From Prorocentrum cordatum (taxonomy: Eukaryota > Sar > Dinophyceae > Prorocentrales > Prorocentraceae): a stretch of DNA of 64,000 nt. The translations under genes were made by a program, and so were the position numbers. Below are positions 9,851 to 19,991 of the stretch, piece by piece. Position 1 is the stretch's first letter. The number at the start of each line of letters is the position of its first letter. Location: contig CAUYUJ010015952.1 in the NCBI GenBank assembly GCA_963575745.1, positions 173,501 through 237,500 on the forward strand. Reading direction: 5' to 3'. Below the pieces are notes generated by a model that made no database searches, was not told the DNA's origin, and saw only the letters and a list, made by a program, of their open reading frames with translations.

Positions 9851-10187
9851 GGAATCTCGCGCGCAGAGTCCTTGGCTTCGCCGCACCGCCGACCCCTCGT
9901 AGGCACCTCGGCGACTGGCAGGCTCGAGCCAGGCCCGGCACGGGCCGCCAGCAGCGGCCTCGCAGCCAGGCCCGCCGCGCCCCCGCCGCCGCCGCCGGCG
10001 CAGTCGGCGTGGTCGTCTGTGGGCCCCGCGCCGCGCAGGGAGGGCGCCCGGCGCGCGCGCGCCCCATGAGCCTCGGCGGCCCCCGCGCCGCTGCCGCCCA
10101 CGACTCCGGTGGGCCAGGCCCCTCCTGCAGGGGCGCCCGGTTCCGGCGCCTGGTCGCGGAGGCCGTCGCCGCGCACGACGCGGAGGT
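9851..10187. other. No recognisable gene
   Basis: Extremely GC-rich with Ala/Arg/Pro-rich frames on both strands; no domain or motif recognised. Confidence 0.35.
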
Positions 10188-10219
10188 GCCGGCAGGGAAG
10201 GAGCGGGTCGGGGCTGGAC

Positions 10220-12425
10220 TTAAGTCGGGCGTGTCCCTACAGGAGGAATATTTTATGATAGAAAAAAAAAGTCAGGGGGTTGTTCCCAATAATCCTGTGG
10301 TGTTGGGTATTCGTTTTGAAGAGACGGTCCCCGCGTGTTCCCCTCCTCCTCTGCCCCCTCCTCTTCTCCACCGTCCGCATGCGTCCCGCACACCCAGTAC
10401 AGCGTTTCGTGGCCCTCCTCGCCTCCCCACCCAGTACAGCGCTTCGTGGCCCCATGGGGAGCCCCACCGAAGGTCCCAGCGCTACCGTCCGCATGCGTCC
10501 CGCCCACCCAGTACAGCGTTTCGTGGCCCCATAGGGAGCTCCACCGGAGGTCCCAACGCTACCGTCTGCATGCGTCCCGCACACTCAGTACAGCGTTTCG
10601 TGGCCCTCCTCCCCCTCCTCCCTGCGTTTCACCCACCCAGTACAACGTTTCGTGGCCCCATAGGGAGCCCCACCGAAGGTCCCAGTGCTACCGTCCGCAT
10701 GCGTCCCGCACACCCAGTACAGCGCTTCGTGGCCCCATAGGCAGCTCCACCGGAGGTCCCAGTGCTACCGTCCGCATGCGTCCCGCACACCCAGTACAGC
10801 GTTTCGTGGCCCTCCTCCCCCTCCTCCCTGCGTTTCACCCACGCAGTACATCGCTTCGTGGACCCATAGGGAGCCCCACCGAAGGTCCCAGTGCTACCGT
10901 CCGCATGCGTCCCGCACGCCCAGTACAGCGCTTCGTGGCCCCATAGGCAGCTCCACCGAAGGTCCCGGTGCTATCGTCCGCATGCGTCCCGCACACCCAG
11001 TACAGCGTTTCGTGGCCCTCCTCCCCCTCCTCCCTGCGTTTCACCCACCCAGTACAACGTTTCGTGGCCCCATAGGGAGCCCCACCGAAGGTCCCAGTGC
11101 TTCCGTCCGCATGCGTCCCGCACACCCAGTACAGCGCTTCGTGGCCCCATAGGGAGCTCCACCGAAGGTCCCAGCGCTACCGCCCGCATGTGTCCCGCAC
11201 ACCTGGTACAGCGTTTCGTGGCCCTCCTCCCCGTCCTCCTTGCGTTTCACCCACCCAGTACAGCGCTTCGTGGCCCCATGGGGAACCCCATCGAAGGTCC
11301 CAGTGCTACCGTCCGCATGCGTCACGTACACCCAGTGCAGCGCTTCGTGGCCCCACAGGGAGCTCCACCGGAGGTCCCAGCGTTACCGTCCGCATGCGTC
11401 CCGCACACCCAGTACAGCGTTTCGTGGCCCTCCTCCCCCTCCTCCCTGCGTTTCACCCACCCAGTACAGCGCTTCATGGCCCCATAGGGAGCCCCACCGA
11501 AGGTCCCAGTGCTACCGTCCGCATGCGTCCCGCACACCCAGTACAGCGCTCCGTGGCCCCATAGGGAGCTCCACCGGAGGTCCCAGTGCTACCGTCCGCA
11601 TGCGTCCCGCACACCCAGCACAGCGTTTCGTGGCCCTCCTCCCCCTCCTCCTTGCGTTTCACCCACCCAGTACAGCGCTTCGTGGACCCATAGGGAGCCC
11701 CACCGAAGGTCCCAGCGCTTCCGTCCGCATTCGTCCCGCACACCCAGTACAGCGCTTCGTGGCCCCATAGGGAGCCCCACCAAAGGTCCCAGCGCTACCG
11801 TCCGCATGCGTCCCGCACACCCAGTACATCGCTTCGTGGCCCCATAGGGAGCTCCACCGAAGGCCCTTGTGCCCCCGTCCGCATGCGTCCCGGAAGCCCA
11901 ATTTGGCATTTTCACCCAGTGCAGCGTTTCGTGGCCCCATAGGGGGCTTCACCCAAGGCCCCAGTGCCACCGTCCGTATGCGTCCGGGAAATGTAACTTG
12001 CCATTTTCACGCTCGCAGTGCAGCGTTTCGTGGCCTCATATGGGGGCTCCACCGAAGCCCCCAGTGGGACCGTCCTCATGCGTCCCGGAAACCCAATTTG
12101 GCATTTTCACTCTATAGAGCGCTTCGTGGCCCCATAGGGAGCTCCACCGAAGCCCTCAATGAGACCGTCCGCATGCGTCCCGGAAACCCAATTCGGCACA
12201 CCACCCATACAATACAGCGTTCCCCCCCGCCCAGTGCAGCGCTTCGTGGCCCCATAGGGAGCTTCACCGAAGCAGATAGTTACAATTAGGGTACCCACAA
12301 CTGCATATGGTTTGGACCTTCTCCAGGATAATTTGTTGTATGTGTTGGGGCATGTTTGAGTTTTTGTTAAAAAATTGTAAGACAATCGCCCAAAGTCCGC
12401 CCGTAGGGGGACACGCCCGACCTAA
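10220..12425. mobile_element. TIR family element 2, expanded by a satellite array
   Basis: The left end TTAAGTCGGGCGTGTCCCTA is at 10220 and the right end, TAGGGGGACACGCCCGACCT plus AA, closes at 12425. The expected ~160-bp interior is split: its 5' part stops near 10285, where a hairpin ttcccaa...ttgggtattcg begins, and its 3' part resumes after CCAGGATAATT near 12335. Between lies a 77-bp satellite array. Flanks carry an unusually long imperfect direct repeat (10188-10219 and 12427-12455) rather than the usual 8 bp. Confidence 0.7.
10373..12275. repeat. 77-bp satellite array A with higher-order structure
   Basis: Units carry CCGTCCGCATGCGTCCCGCA, CCAGTACAGCG and TTCGTGGCCCCATAGGGAGC. Every second or third unit has an inserted cctcctccccctcctcc...gcgtttcaccca segment, which makes a higher-order repeat of roughly 200 bp. 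From about 11870 the units diverge. Same family as the array at 49430-52262. It has no unique spacers, so it is not CRISPR-like. Confidence 0.9.
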
Positions 12426-12664
12426 CGCCAGGGAACGAGAGGGTCGGGGCTGGACAGAACCCCCACCATGACACGTCGATCAATGCAATGTCCTTCTTCG
12501 GTTCTCGAGGGGGCGCCGTGGCCGTCGTTTTACAGGCTTGCGCCCGCCAGGTTTGGGCCAGAGGTCGTTTTCACTAAACCACGTTTTGCTAAAGGGGGGT
12601 CTGTCCATCCCCGAAAGGGGTCCCGAGGGAAGCAGGTCCCACCGTGTTCGGGCTCCCATGGTGA

Positions 12665-12895
12665 TCTTTTTTATTCGTTGTTTTGCCGATCGGCGCGGGC
12701 CCTCGCCCCCCCCCCTCCCCCCCCACCGTGGAGTAGATCTTGGCTGTTTCTTGGCGCCTGTTTCGAGCGGGCGGAGCCTCCCCCCGTAGGTCGCACTGCT
12801 GCAAACAGCCGCACTAAGCAGAGGTCCAGAGCAGGACCCCTCCCTCCCTCCCCTTCCGCTCACCGTCGAAACGCCGAACAAGAAAACGCTCCCAC
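12665..12895. repeat. 240-bp dispersed repeat, copy 2
   Basis: Direct-orientation partner of 9613-9850, sharing TTTTGCCGATCGGCGCGGGC, GGCGCCTGTTTCGAGC and GCAGAGGTCCAGAGC. The sequence on either side (12456-12664 and 12896-13029) has no recognisable gene. Confidence 0.7.
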
Positions 12896-13037
12896 GCGCG
12901 CATGCTTTTCGCCCTGCTCGGGCTCCCCGGGGCCCTCCCTCGGGGCCCCGGGGCCGTGAGACAATTGCCGAATCTGTGGGAAGCTGGCCTCGGGGAGAGC
13001 CTCGGGGCGCCCAGGACCCGCTGCCCTCGAGCAAGAC

Positions 13038-13516
13038 TGAAGTCGGGCACGTCCCTCTACAGCGGGAAGATTCAAGAGAGTAAGAAAATAGTCTGGGGAC
13101 GATTTTTCCCCAATCAGAGCTTGCCTCTGTAGGGGTCCTGGCGCATTCATATGGTTAGGTTAGGTTTGCCGCCGATTTTCGCCGCACGCCCGGGTGCCCG
13201 GGGGTGCCCGGGGGTGCCCGGGAGTGAGGTTGGCCGCGATTTTCGCTGCACGCCCGAGTGCCCGGGGGTGCCTGGGTGCCCCAGGGGTGCCCTGTAGCCC
13301 AATAGCCTTATAGCCTTACAACTCTATAGCCCCATAGCTCTATAGCCCTATAGCTCAATAGCCCCATAGCCCTATAGCCCCCTAGCCCTAATTATAGCCC
13401 TGATTTTGGTTTTTCTCTGGTATCATTTGGCTATGTTTGCGTATGTTTTGTGCATGTTTTGACCATCTTTTATTTTTCCTCCAAGATCCCCCTGTAGGAG
13501 GACACGCCCGACCTAA
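13038..13516. mobile_element. TIR family element 3, enlarged
   Basis: Left end TGAAGTCGGGCACGTCCCTC, right end GGAGGACACGCCCGACCTAA. Flanked by an 8-bp near-perfect target duplication, agcaagac (13030-13037) and agcgagac (13517-13524). The interior is interrupted by GTGCCCGGG repeats (13190-13290) and a tagccctatagc microsatellite (13290-13395), so it too has gained simple repeats after insertion. Confidence 0.8.
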
Positions 13517-13524
13517 AGCGAGAC

Positions 13525-14195
13525 CCGCCGAGGTGTCGTGCCTCCTGGACGAGGTGGAGAGGCTGCAGCGGGAGCTGCGCGGCGCCCTCGCGGGCGCGGC
13601 GCCCGGCGCGGGCGGGCACGCGCCGCCCGTGGCCGCGGGCGCGCCGCCCTGCGCGCCGCGAGCGGGCTGCGACGGTCAAGTGATGCGCCCACTTTCCACC
13701 ACCACTACCATAGGTAGGAGGAGGAGGGGGAGGGGGAGGAGGAGGAGGAGGAGGAGGAGGAGGAGGAGGAGGAGGAGGAGGAGGAGGAGGAGGAGGAGGA
13801 GGAGGAGCACCTCCTCATCCCCCCTTCTCCCCCGTCCTACTTATGGTAGTGGTGGTGAAAAAAATGCCCATCATCAAGGGGGCGTCCACGGCGGCTGCGG
13901 GTCGGCGCCGACGAGCTCGCACGCGCCGCCCTGCTCGCCCCCCGCCCTCGCTGGCTCGCCGGGCGCAGGCTGCGACGGCCCAGAAGGACCCAGCTGGGGG
14001 CGGAAAATCGGGAGACCGAAGACTGGCAGCGGTTCTTGCCCGTGTAGGTTGCAGGGTTCGCTGTCGGCCCCCCCGCGGGCCTCGTCCGCTTGTGGCGAGG
14101 AGCGCCTGCCCGACTGCGGTCGCGGCCGGTCTGGGGCACCGCGTGCTGCTAGGCCTCGTCATCGCGTGTCTGCCGTCTCCATTTATCGACTCCAC
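13525..14195 (+). CDS. Possible N-terminal exons of the cation channel
   Basis: One + frame gives a short coiled-coil-like segment, EVSCLLDEVERLQRELRGAL (from about 13530), then Gly/Pro/Cys-rich sequence. The frame is interrupted by introner-like element B at 13681-13873. Exact removal of that element keeps the same frame, joining ...GCDGQ to GGVHGG..., and the downstream part repeats the GAGCDG motif. A good donor, CAC|GTAAGA, lies at 14195/14196, before an inverted repeat and then the channel frame at 14423. That order suggests these are upstream exons of the channel gene, but the junction into the channel frame is not demonstrated. Confidence 0.35.
13681..13873. mobile_element. Introner-like TIR element B
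   Basis: 193 bp. Left end TGATGCGCCCACTTTCCACC, right end ...AATGCCCATCA, arms including CCACTACCATAGGTAGGA opposed by CCTACTTATGGTAGTGG, and a (GGA)n core. Flanked by a perfect 5-bp duplication, tcaag at 13676-13680 and 13874-13878. The upstream exon would end in AG and the element plus duplication would end in AG, as in elements A and D. Confidence 0.85.
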
Positions 14196-14358
14196 GTAAG
14201 AGTGATTTTTCGCCGGAGTGACCTTTGGTGCGGGCCCAATGGGCCCCCCGATCGCCGAACGCGATGCGGTATTAGCGTCTTGCGCGCTCGTGTGTGGTCC
14301 CCCGGCGGCCCCCAATGAACCGCGCACCAAAGGCCACTCTTACCCAGGGTCACTCTTG
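14196..14358. repeat. Inverted-repeat element before the channel ORF
   Basis: Arms of about 33 bp: the left holds AAGAGTGA ... CCTTTGGTG and the right its complement, CACCAAAGG ... TCACTCTT, with the same spacing. It begins GTAAGAGTGA, a good splice-donor sequence, so it probably lies in, or constitutes, an intron. Its ends differ from those of the TGATGNGCC family. Confidence 0.65.
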
Positions 14359-14422
14359 CGCGTAGTCGAATTTAGGTGCCCACACGGCCCACACCACGCC
14401 GCGGAAGAGAAATTCCCTGACC

Positions 14423-15667
14423 ATGAAGCTGTCCAGGCAGGGTCTGCAGCGGCAAGATGAGGGCCGCCTGCGGAGGCTCGCCGGGAGCGTGGCGTTTGAG
14501 CTCGTGGTCGCCGCGGCGATCGTCGCGAACGGGCTGTTCATTGCCGCAGAGGCCGAGTACAACGGCTTCGAGATAGCAGCAGATATCGGGTACGCGGGTG
14601 CGGAGACTCCCTCCGCCGAGGAGGTATGGCCGGATGCCGAGTTGGTGTTCAGAGCCGCGTACTGGTGCTTCGGTGTGTTCTTCACGATCGAGATCCTGAT
14701 CAAGATCGCGGGGGAACGCGGTGAGTTTACACGCAACGCATGGAACTGGATCGATTTGGTTCTCGTTCTGTCCTGGATTTTCAGTTTAGTCTTCAACTCC
14801 AGCATCAATCCCCAGATCTTCCGGAATATCCGTCTGATACGGGTGTTTCGGATAGCCCGTCTTCTGAGGTTTATGCGCGGTGACATGTCGGACAGCTCTT
14901 TTATCATGGTGACAGCTCTCCAAAGTTGCGTGATCACTGCCGTATGGGCCGTCCTGCTATTCTTTGTAATTCATTGTGCGCTGGCTCTCGTTATAAACGA
15001 GGCCCTCGTGGAGTTGTACTTCTTTTCTGAAACCACTGACGACGTTGCCAAAGAAGACTTGTTCGTATATTTTGGATCTTTCTCGCGCTCATTCCTCACC
15101 ATGTTCGAGCTAACGTTCGCCAATTGGGTAGCTCCTACCAGAGTGTTGATGGAGAACGTCGGTGAGGCGTTTGTGTATTATGCCATCCTGCACAAATGCA
15201 TCGTCGGGATCGCTGTAGCAGGAGTTGTCGGGGCAGTCTTTATCCATGAGACGTTGCAGGTGGTTCAGCAGGATGATGCAATCTTGGTGCGACAAGCGTT
15301 GCGACGAGAGAAGGCTCACGCCACGAAGATGCAAGCCCTCTTCGCCGAGTTCGATCAGGATTGCAGCGGTACCGTCACCAAGGATGAGTTCAATGATATA
15401 TGCCGCAACGAGTGGGTGCAGATCTGGCTTCGCGCCCAGGAGATCAAGGTCCAAGATGCCTCGAGCTTGTTTGAGCTAATCGACAACGGAGACGGGCATC
15501 TAACAGCTGAAGAGCTCGTCAAGGGAACGTCCGCGTTGAAGGGCACATCCGCAATCGTGACCATACTGCGCGATCTCCGCCAGACCCGCCAGTACGTGCG
15601 CGATATCAAAGATGAGCTGCTGCTTAACCACCGCGACGTCAAAGCACAGCGCACGTGGCATTTGTGA
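14423..15667 (+). CDS. Single-domain voltage-gated cation channel with two EF-hands
   Basis: An intact 414-residue frame. It has S1 (VAFELVVAAAIVANGLFIAA), S2 (AAYWCFGVFFTIEILIKI), S3 (WNWIDLVLVLSWIFSLVF) and an S4 with basic residues every third position (RNIRLIRVFRIARLLRFMR, near residue 135). S5, a pore loop with FELTFANW and S6 follow. One-domain, four-subunit channels of this type (bacterial NaV, EukCat) conduct Na+ or Ca2+ at the membrane. The pore lacks the clear Glu-rich filter of TLESW channels, so selectivity is uncertain. The cytosolic tail has two EF-hands, DQDCSGTVTKDEF (complete) and an IDNGDGHLTAEE loop, which suggests Ca2+ feedback on gating. Dinoflagellates carry many such genes. 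The Met at 14423 starts just before S1, so further N-terminal exons are possible. No intron or poly-A scar is visible in the ORF. Confidence 0.9.
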   Translation: MKLSRQGLQRQDEGRLRRLAGSVAFELVVAAAIVANGLFIAAEAEYNGFEIAADIGYAGAETPSAEEVWPDAELVFRAAYWCFGVFFTIEILIKIAGERGEFTRNAWNWIDLVLVLSWIFSLVFNSSINPQIFRNIRLIRVFRIARLLRFMRGDMSDSSFIMVTALQSCVITAVWAVLLFFVIHCALALVINEALVELYFFSETTDDVAKEDLFVYFGSFSRSFLTMFELTFANWVAPTRVLMENVGEAFVYYAILHKCIVGIAVAGVVGAVFIHETLQVVQQDDAILVRQALRREKAHATKMQALFAEFDQDCSGTVTKDEFNDICRNEWVQIWLRAQEIKVQDASSLFELIDNGDGHLTAEELVKGTSALKGTSAIVTILRDLRQTRQYVRDIKDELLLNHRDVKAQRTWHL

Positions 15668-16064
15668 TGCAGCTCACCAGGATGATGATGCGGCTGGGGG
15701 CTGGTGGCTTACGGGAAAGGGGGAGGCCTTCAGAGATGAGGATTTCCCGCGACACGCCGCGCAGGACGCCGCTTTGTGTGCGTGTGTGTTTGTGTGTGTT
15801 GTTCTGTGTGTTCAAGCTGTGGGGGCTAAAGGTGCCACTCCAGACAGAGCACTTAATACTAGATTGCGCTTTGCTGTGTTGCGCTTCTCTGCGCATTCCC
15901 CGGAGGCACTTCGCTGCCCATATTCGCTGCTCACACATAAAACAAATGCCTTCAGGGGATCGTTCGAACTTGGAGCACGCGGCGCAAACGCCTGCGGCCG
16001 CTTTGGACGGCCGTGGGAATATAAAGAGTCTAGCCCTGAGCCTTGCCTTCTTGGACCAGTGGCA
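15668..16064. other. 3' flank of the channel, no gene seen
   Basis: Includes a short GT-rich tract (15776-15820). No polyadenylation or terminator signal can be assigned in a dinoflagellate. Confidence 0.35.
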
Positions 16065-16072
16065 AGCTATTC

Positions 16073-16233
16073 TTAAGTCGGGCCTGTCCCTTTACAGGAG
16101 GAAGATCTCAAAATAGTCAAAAATAACCAGGGGACGATTTTTGTTTACCATGGCTGACGATGTTTGGAGTATTTTTTGGGTATTTTCAATTTGTCACCCA
16201 ACATCCGCCTGTAGGGGGACAGGCCCGATCTAG
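16073..16233. mobile_element. TIR family element 4
   Basis: A good 161-bp representative. Left end TTAAGTCGGGCCTGTCCCTT, right end TAGGGGGACAGGCCCGATCT plus AG, interior AAAATAACCAGGGGACGATT. Flanked by an 8-bp imperfect duplication, agctattc (16065-16072) and gactattc (16234-16241). Confidence 0.85.
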
Positions 16234-16364
16234 GACTATTCACGCGTCGTGGTTCCCCACCCCGCCAGCCCATCCAGAAATGCTGCCCGCGAGGGTTGAC
16301 CGGGCATGGGAGGAAAAGACACATGCAGTGAACCAGTGCAGGCAGCCATGGTGAACGGAGTAGG

Positions 16365-16650
16365 CGGAGGAGGAGGAGGGGGGGAGGAGGACGAGGATGT
16401 AGACGACGAGGAGGCGAGGAGGAGGAACAGGAGGAGGAGGAGAAGGAGGAGGAGGAGGAGGAGGATGAGTAAGGAGAGGAAGAGGAGGACACGTACGAAG
16501 AGGACAATGAGGGCAAGGACGAGGAGGAGGACGAAGACGACGACGAGGTGGAGCACGTTAAAGCGGGCGAGAACGAAACGGATGACGAGGAGGAGGAGGA
16601 GGAGGAGGAGGAGGAGGAGGAAGAGGAGAGGACGAGGTGGACGAGGCCGA
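16365..16650. repeat. GGA microsatellite with GAC/GAG variants
   Basis: (GGA)n run with interspersed acg/gag triplets. It encodes Glu- or Arg-rich peptides but has no conserved content and no TIR ends. Confidence 0.8.
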
Positions 16651-16689
16651 GGAGGACGAGAATGAGGCCGAGGACTTTTGCAGTCAGCT

Positions 16690-17740
16690 GGGGTCTTCAT
16701 GAGGCCCTCTTTGGGTCCTCTTGGGGCTCTCTCGGGGCCCTCTTGGGGCCTTCTTGGGTTTCTTTCGTGTGGGGTGTTGGGGTCTCTTGGAGCTCTCTTG
16801 GGGCCCTCTTGGGAGCCCTGCAGGTCCTCCTGGGGCCATCTTGGAGGCCATCGACTAAAAGGGGGCGGGGGTCCTCCAACTAGGTCTCCCCTCCTGGGGC
16901 ACTCACAATCGCCTCTTGGAGCTCTCTTGGGGCCCTCTTGGGGCCGTCAGGGAGAGCCTCTATTTGGCCATCTTGGAGCAACCTGAGGCATTAAAAGCGC
17001 ATCGGCAGCAAAAAGGCGAGAAGGCACACATCATTGGTTTGCCTCAGGATTGTAAAGGATTTTGGCCTCTTGGGGGGGTCCCGAGGGGGCTCCGATAGCA
17101 CATGGAACCGTCTTGCAGTATTGCGAAGGCCTTGCGGCTGGTGCCGGCGACCCTGATGGGAGACGACGGCGACGACGGCGGCGGCGGCGACGACGACGAC
17201 GCTGACGTTGGCCAGAGCTCTCAGGGATGCTTCTTGGGGTCTGTTCGGAAGGCTCACGTGGAGCCTCTCGGGAACCTCTTGGGGCCTCGTGGGAGCCTCT
17301 CGGGGCCGAGGGCTCGAAATGTCCGTCCGGGTCCCCCGTCTGAGACCGCTTTGGAACCGTCTTGGGGGCCTCATGGGCCGTCTTGGAAGCGTTTTGGGCT
17401 GTCTTGGGGTCCTCTCGGACTGTTTTGGGGTCCTCTTGGAGGCCTTTTCGGCCGCCTTGGGGAGATCATGGGGGCCTCTTGCGCCGTCTTTGAGTGGTGG
17501 GAAGTGGAAACAGCGTGAACGCCCAATCTTAACAAAAAACAATGGGAAATTAATGAACTTGATGTCTTGGGGCCCTCTGGGAGTGCTCTTGGGGCGTCCT
17601 GGAGGCCTCCTGGGCAGTCTGGAGTGCGTGAACGCGTTTTGGACCGATCGTTTGGCGATTGGGGACCCCCTTGGACCGTCTTGGGGGCCGCTTGGGGCAC
17701 TCTTGGCCTGTCTTGGTATTTTCTGATGCCCCAGGGCCTC
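16690..17740. repeat. Degenerate TCTTGGGGCC tract
   Basis: A kilobase dominated by cttggggcc, ctctcggggcc and cttgggag words. It is broken at 17100-17220 by a short stretch with a (GACGGC)n microsatellite that encodes acidic residues. No gene recognised. Confidence 0.6.
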
Positions 17741-19743
17741 CAGTCGCCCCCCTTTGGATGGAAAAATCCCCGTCCTGTCCCTGCCTGACTTTCTGCTTCC
17801 TGGACAACGTGGTCAATGAGGCTCCCTGAGCTATCAGACGCAAGAGTCGATGAGCGAGCGGTGGCAGGAGGAATGGGCAGAGAACGGTGGAGGCTGCTAT
17901 CTACCGGGATCCTGAGTTTCAGCCTAAGAAGGGTGTTACAGGTAATGGAGGGTCGGAGGAGCAGCCAGCGTCGCCGCTGAGACTGACTCCTCTTCCTCAC
18001 CGGGACGGGCAATTGGTGTTTTTCCTTTGGCCGCTTCATCTTGGGCCAAAGCGGTGCCGGCACACTGACCTGGACGTGAAGTTCTGGGGCAGCCCTTCCC
18101 TAATGCCAGAGGCCGTACAAGCTTCGGCCATAATTCGTCGGTAGTGGTATCGTCGCTCCTCCTCCTCTTCCTCCTCCTTCTCTCCTCCCCCCAGTCCTCC
18201 ACCCTCCCTGTCATCCATTTGGTGTTATTTCCCATTTCTCATTGCTTGTAGCATAGACACGATAGACGGCGCAGCCGATCCGCCCGATGTTGTGCGATGC
18301 TCGCAGTGTTTCACCTACCACGAGGCAAGATCAACGAGAGCATGGAGTGCCAGCCGCTGGAGCTGGGCCTCAAGTGCACGCTGTGACTGCATCTGCACCG
18401 TGAAATGGCACCGATGAGTGTAAATACACATGGCTGCAATGTACGATGCCCCTCGTTTTAAACACAGTCGGCTTGTCCCAGCCATGGCCGGTTCTACGCA
18501 GTACGCGCGTAAGTTGTTCTGGTGCTAGGCCAGTGTAGGGTTTCCTGACGCCTATTCATATAAATGGCTGGTAGTGCCATCGAGGAAGCCGTCACAAAGC
18601 ATTTGCCCAACCATCCTGCGTGTTTGGTCCTCGGTTTGAAAAAAAACGGTGCCGGCAAACTAGCATAATCAAGATGGGCGTGGGCTTGGTGCTGCCACTC
18701 TCCCCGCGCTCCCTAAGCTCCTAATTTGGCAGAGCTATGATGCCTTGCTTTGCCTGCTATGCCTCCTGCACCGCACGGCACAGCACTATGTCAAGAGAGA
18801 CAACAAATGCATCGGTGCCGTCCTGCAGTCGGCACGCAGAGCAGACAGGGCACCGAGCACGGAAGACACCCATGGCCCCCAACAGCATAGATATGCAAAC
18901 ATTGGTTATGTCTTACGCTGCCTTGCCTACTCTACTGTGGACTCCTAGAACCCGGATGTCGCAACGCGCCCTCGGAAGCAACGATCATGTCACGAGTGTC
19001 CGCTCCTGTTCTTCCACGCTCCTCCTCTCCCGCAGCGGCGATGTCAAATCGAGCGCCGCAAGGATGTCTCAGCCTCCGGCCTTGGAGGAACGGGTGAGGC
19101 AGGGGCCCCAAACAGTTCAGATGGAACAGATCAAGAATTTAGTGGCGACACCCACGCAACTTCATCATCGTGCTCGCGGTGCGCGAATGCCTGGTCACAA
19201 GAAGTTAGTGGTGACACCCACGCAACTTCATCATAATGCTCGCGGTCCACGAATGCCTGGTCACCTCAAGGCCCGCTGTCGTCGCTCAAGGGACGGGCGG
19301 AAGTGGAAGAGGAGGAAGGAGAAGATCAAGCAGACCCAAAGCAAGGCAGAATTTGCAGAATTTCGGCTGCTCCGAGTTCTTGCCCTTGTCCTTGCCTTTG
19401 GTCCGCCCTCCTCCACGGGGCGCGCCGGCCTTGGCCTTTGCGCCGGGCTTCAACGGCTGACCGCCGCCCTTGCCAGCCACTCTGAAGAAGGCGATCTGAG
19501 CCTCCGGCGACGCGAGCTTCGCCTGCACTTGCTTGCCCAGCCCCGCACGAGCTGCCGGTTGCTCATGCGGAGCCTGAAGCCCGCGTCGGCTTCGGCCATC
19601 TTGCCCACCAGCGTGCGAGCTGGATGGTGGGGCCTCGGGCAACGGAGCCAAGGCGTTGCAACCTGGTGAGATCAAGCTCCCACCGCTGCAGCTCGACGTA
19701 CACATGGTTCATTTCTAAGTATTCGAACGTTATTTGATTTTTT
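17741..19743. other. No confident gene
   Basis: Mixed sequence with a small TCC patch (18150-18190). A minus-strand frame at 19286-19705 has GKGK-type basic sequence and FCKFC but no recognisable domain. A + frame at 18737-19669 owes part of its length to the tandem duplication at 19137-19268. I cannot support either as a gene. Confidence 0.35.
19137..19268. repeat. 66-bp tandem duplication
   Basis: Two copies with period 66 bp. Both contain ACACCCACGCAACTTCATCA and CGAATGCCTGGTCAC, with a handful of substitutions. The period is a multiple of three, so open frames survive it. Confidence 0.75.
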
Positions 19744-19853
19744 TTGGGGGCCAAGATCCTGTCATTTCTAATTGTTCTATCCTGGGCCTCTTCCTGGCCA
19801 CTAGGGGGCCAGGAACAATTAGAAACGAACACGAATAGAAATGAGCACGATTA
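19744..19853. repeat. Hairpin repeat, copy split by the non-LTR element
   Basis: Matches 3164-3262 from GGGGGCCAAGATCC through CCTGGGCCTCTTCCTGGCCA. It includes TTCTAATTGTTC and its exact complement GAACAATTAGAA. It breaks at 19853 and continues at 26478 with AAATGAACGACGTGTA, the same tail as at 3276-3291. Confidence 0.8.
19839..19853 (+). repeat. Target-site duplication, left copy
   Basis: AAATGAGCACGATTA, identical to 26463-26477. It sits immediately before the spliced leader at the element's 5' end. Confidence 0.9.
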
Positions 19854-19875
19854 GCCGTAGCCATTTTGGCTCAAG
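19854..19875 (+). other. Complete dinoflagellate spliced leader sequence
   Basis: Begins gCCGTAGCCATTTTGGC and ends TCAAG: an exact match over all 22 positions of the conserved leader (first base variable in dinoflagellates). It is joined directly to gctatgaaccg and starts the base after the target duplication. It therefore arrived as part of a mature RNA and is not a genomic leader gene; no donor GT or Sm-site sequence follows it. Confidence 0.93.
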
Positions 19876-19991
19876 GCTATGAACCGCCCGACGACCGCGA
19901 GTCGGCTTCGGTCGGCGACTTCTGAGCGCGAGGGGATTCGCGCTTTGAGGCCAAAGCAACTGACAACTGTCAACAATCGAGTTTCGCGCGC

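Noticed and set aside
10373-12275. Array resembling a CRISPR
   Set aside because: Units are contiguous 77-bp satellite copies without unique spacers, in a eukaryotic genome with no cas genes.
16365-16650. GGA run as a possible introner-like element
   Set aside because: No TGATGNGCC ends and no 5-bp duplication around it; likewise 4084-4222, 9470-9562, 27463-27505 and 63218-63270.
18737-19669. 310-codon + frame with a duplicated TPTQLHH segment
   Set aside because: The repeat is a 66-bp DNA duplication whose length is a multiple of three; no recognisable domain and no supporting splice or leader signal.
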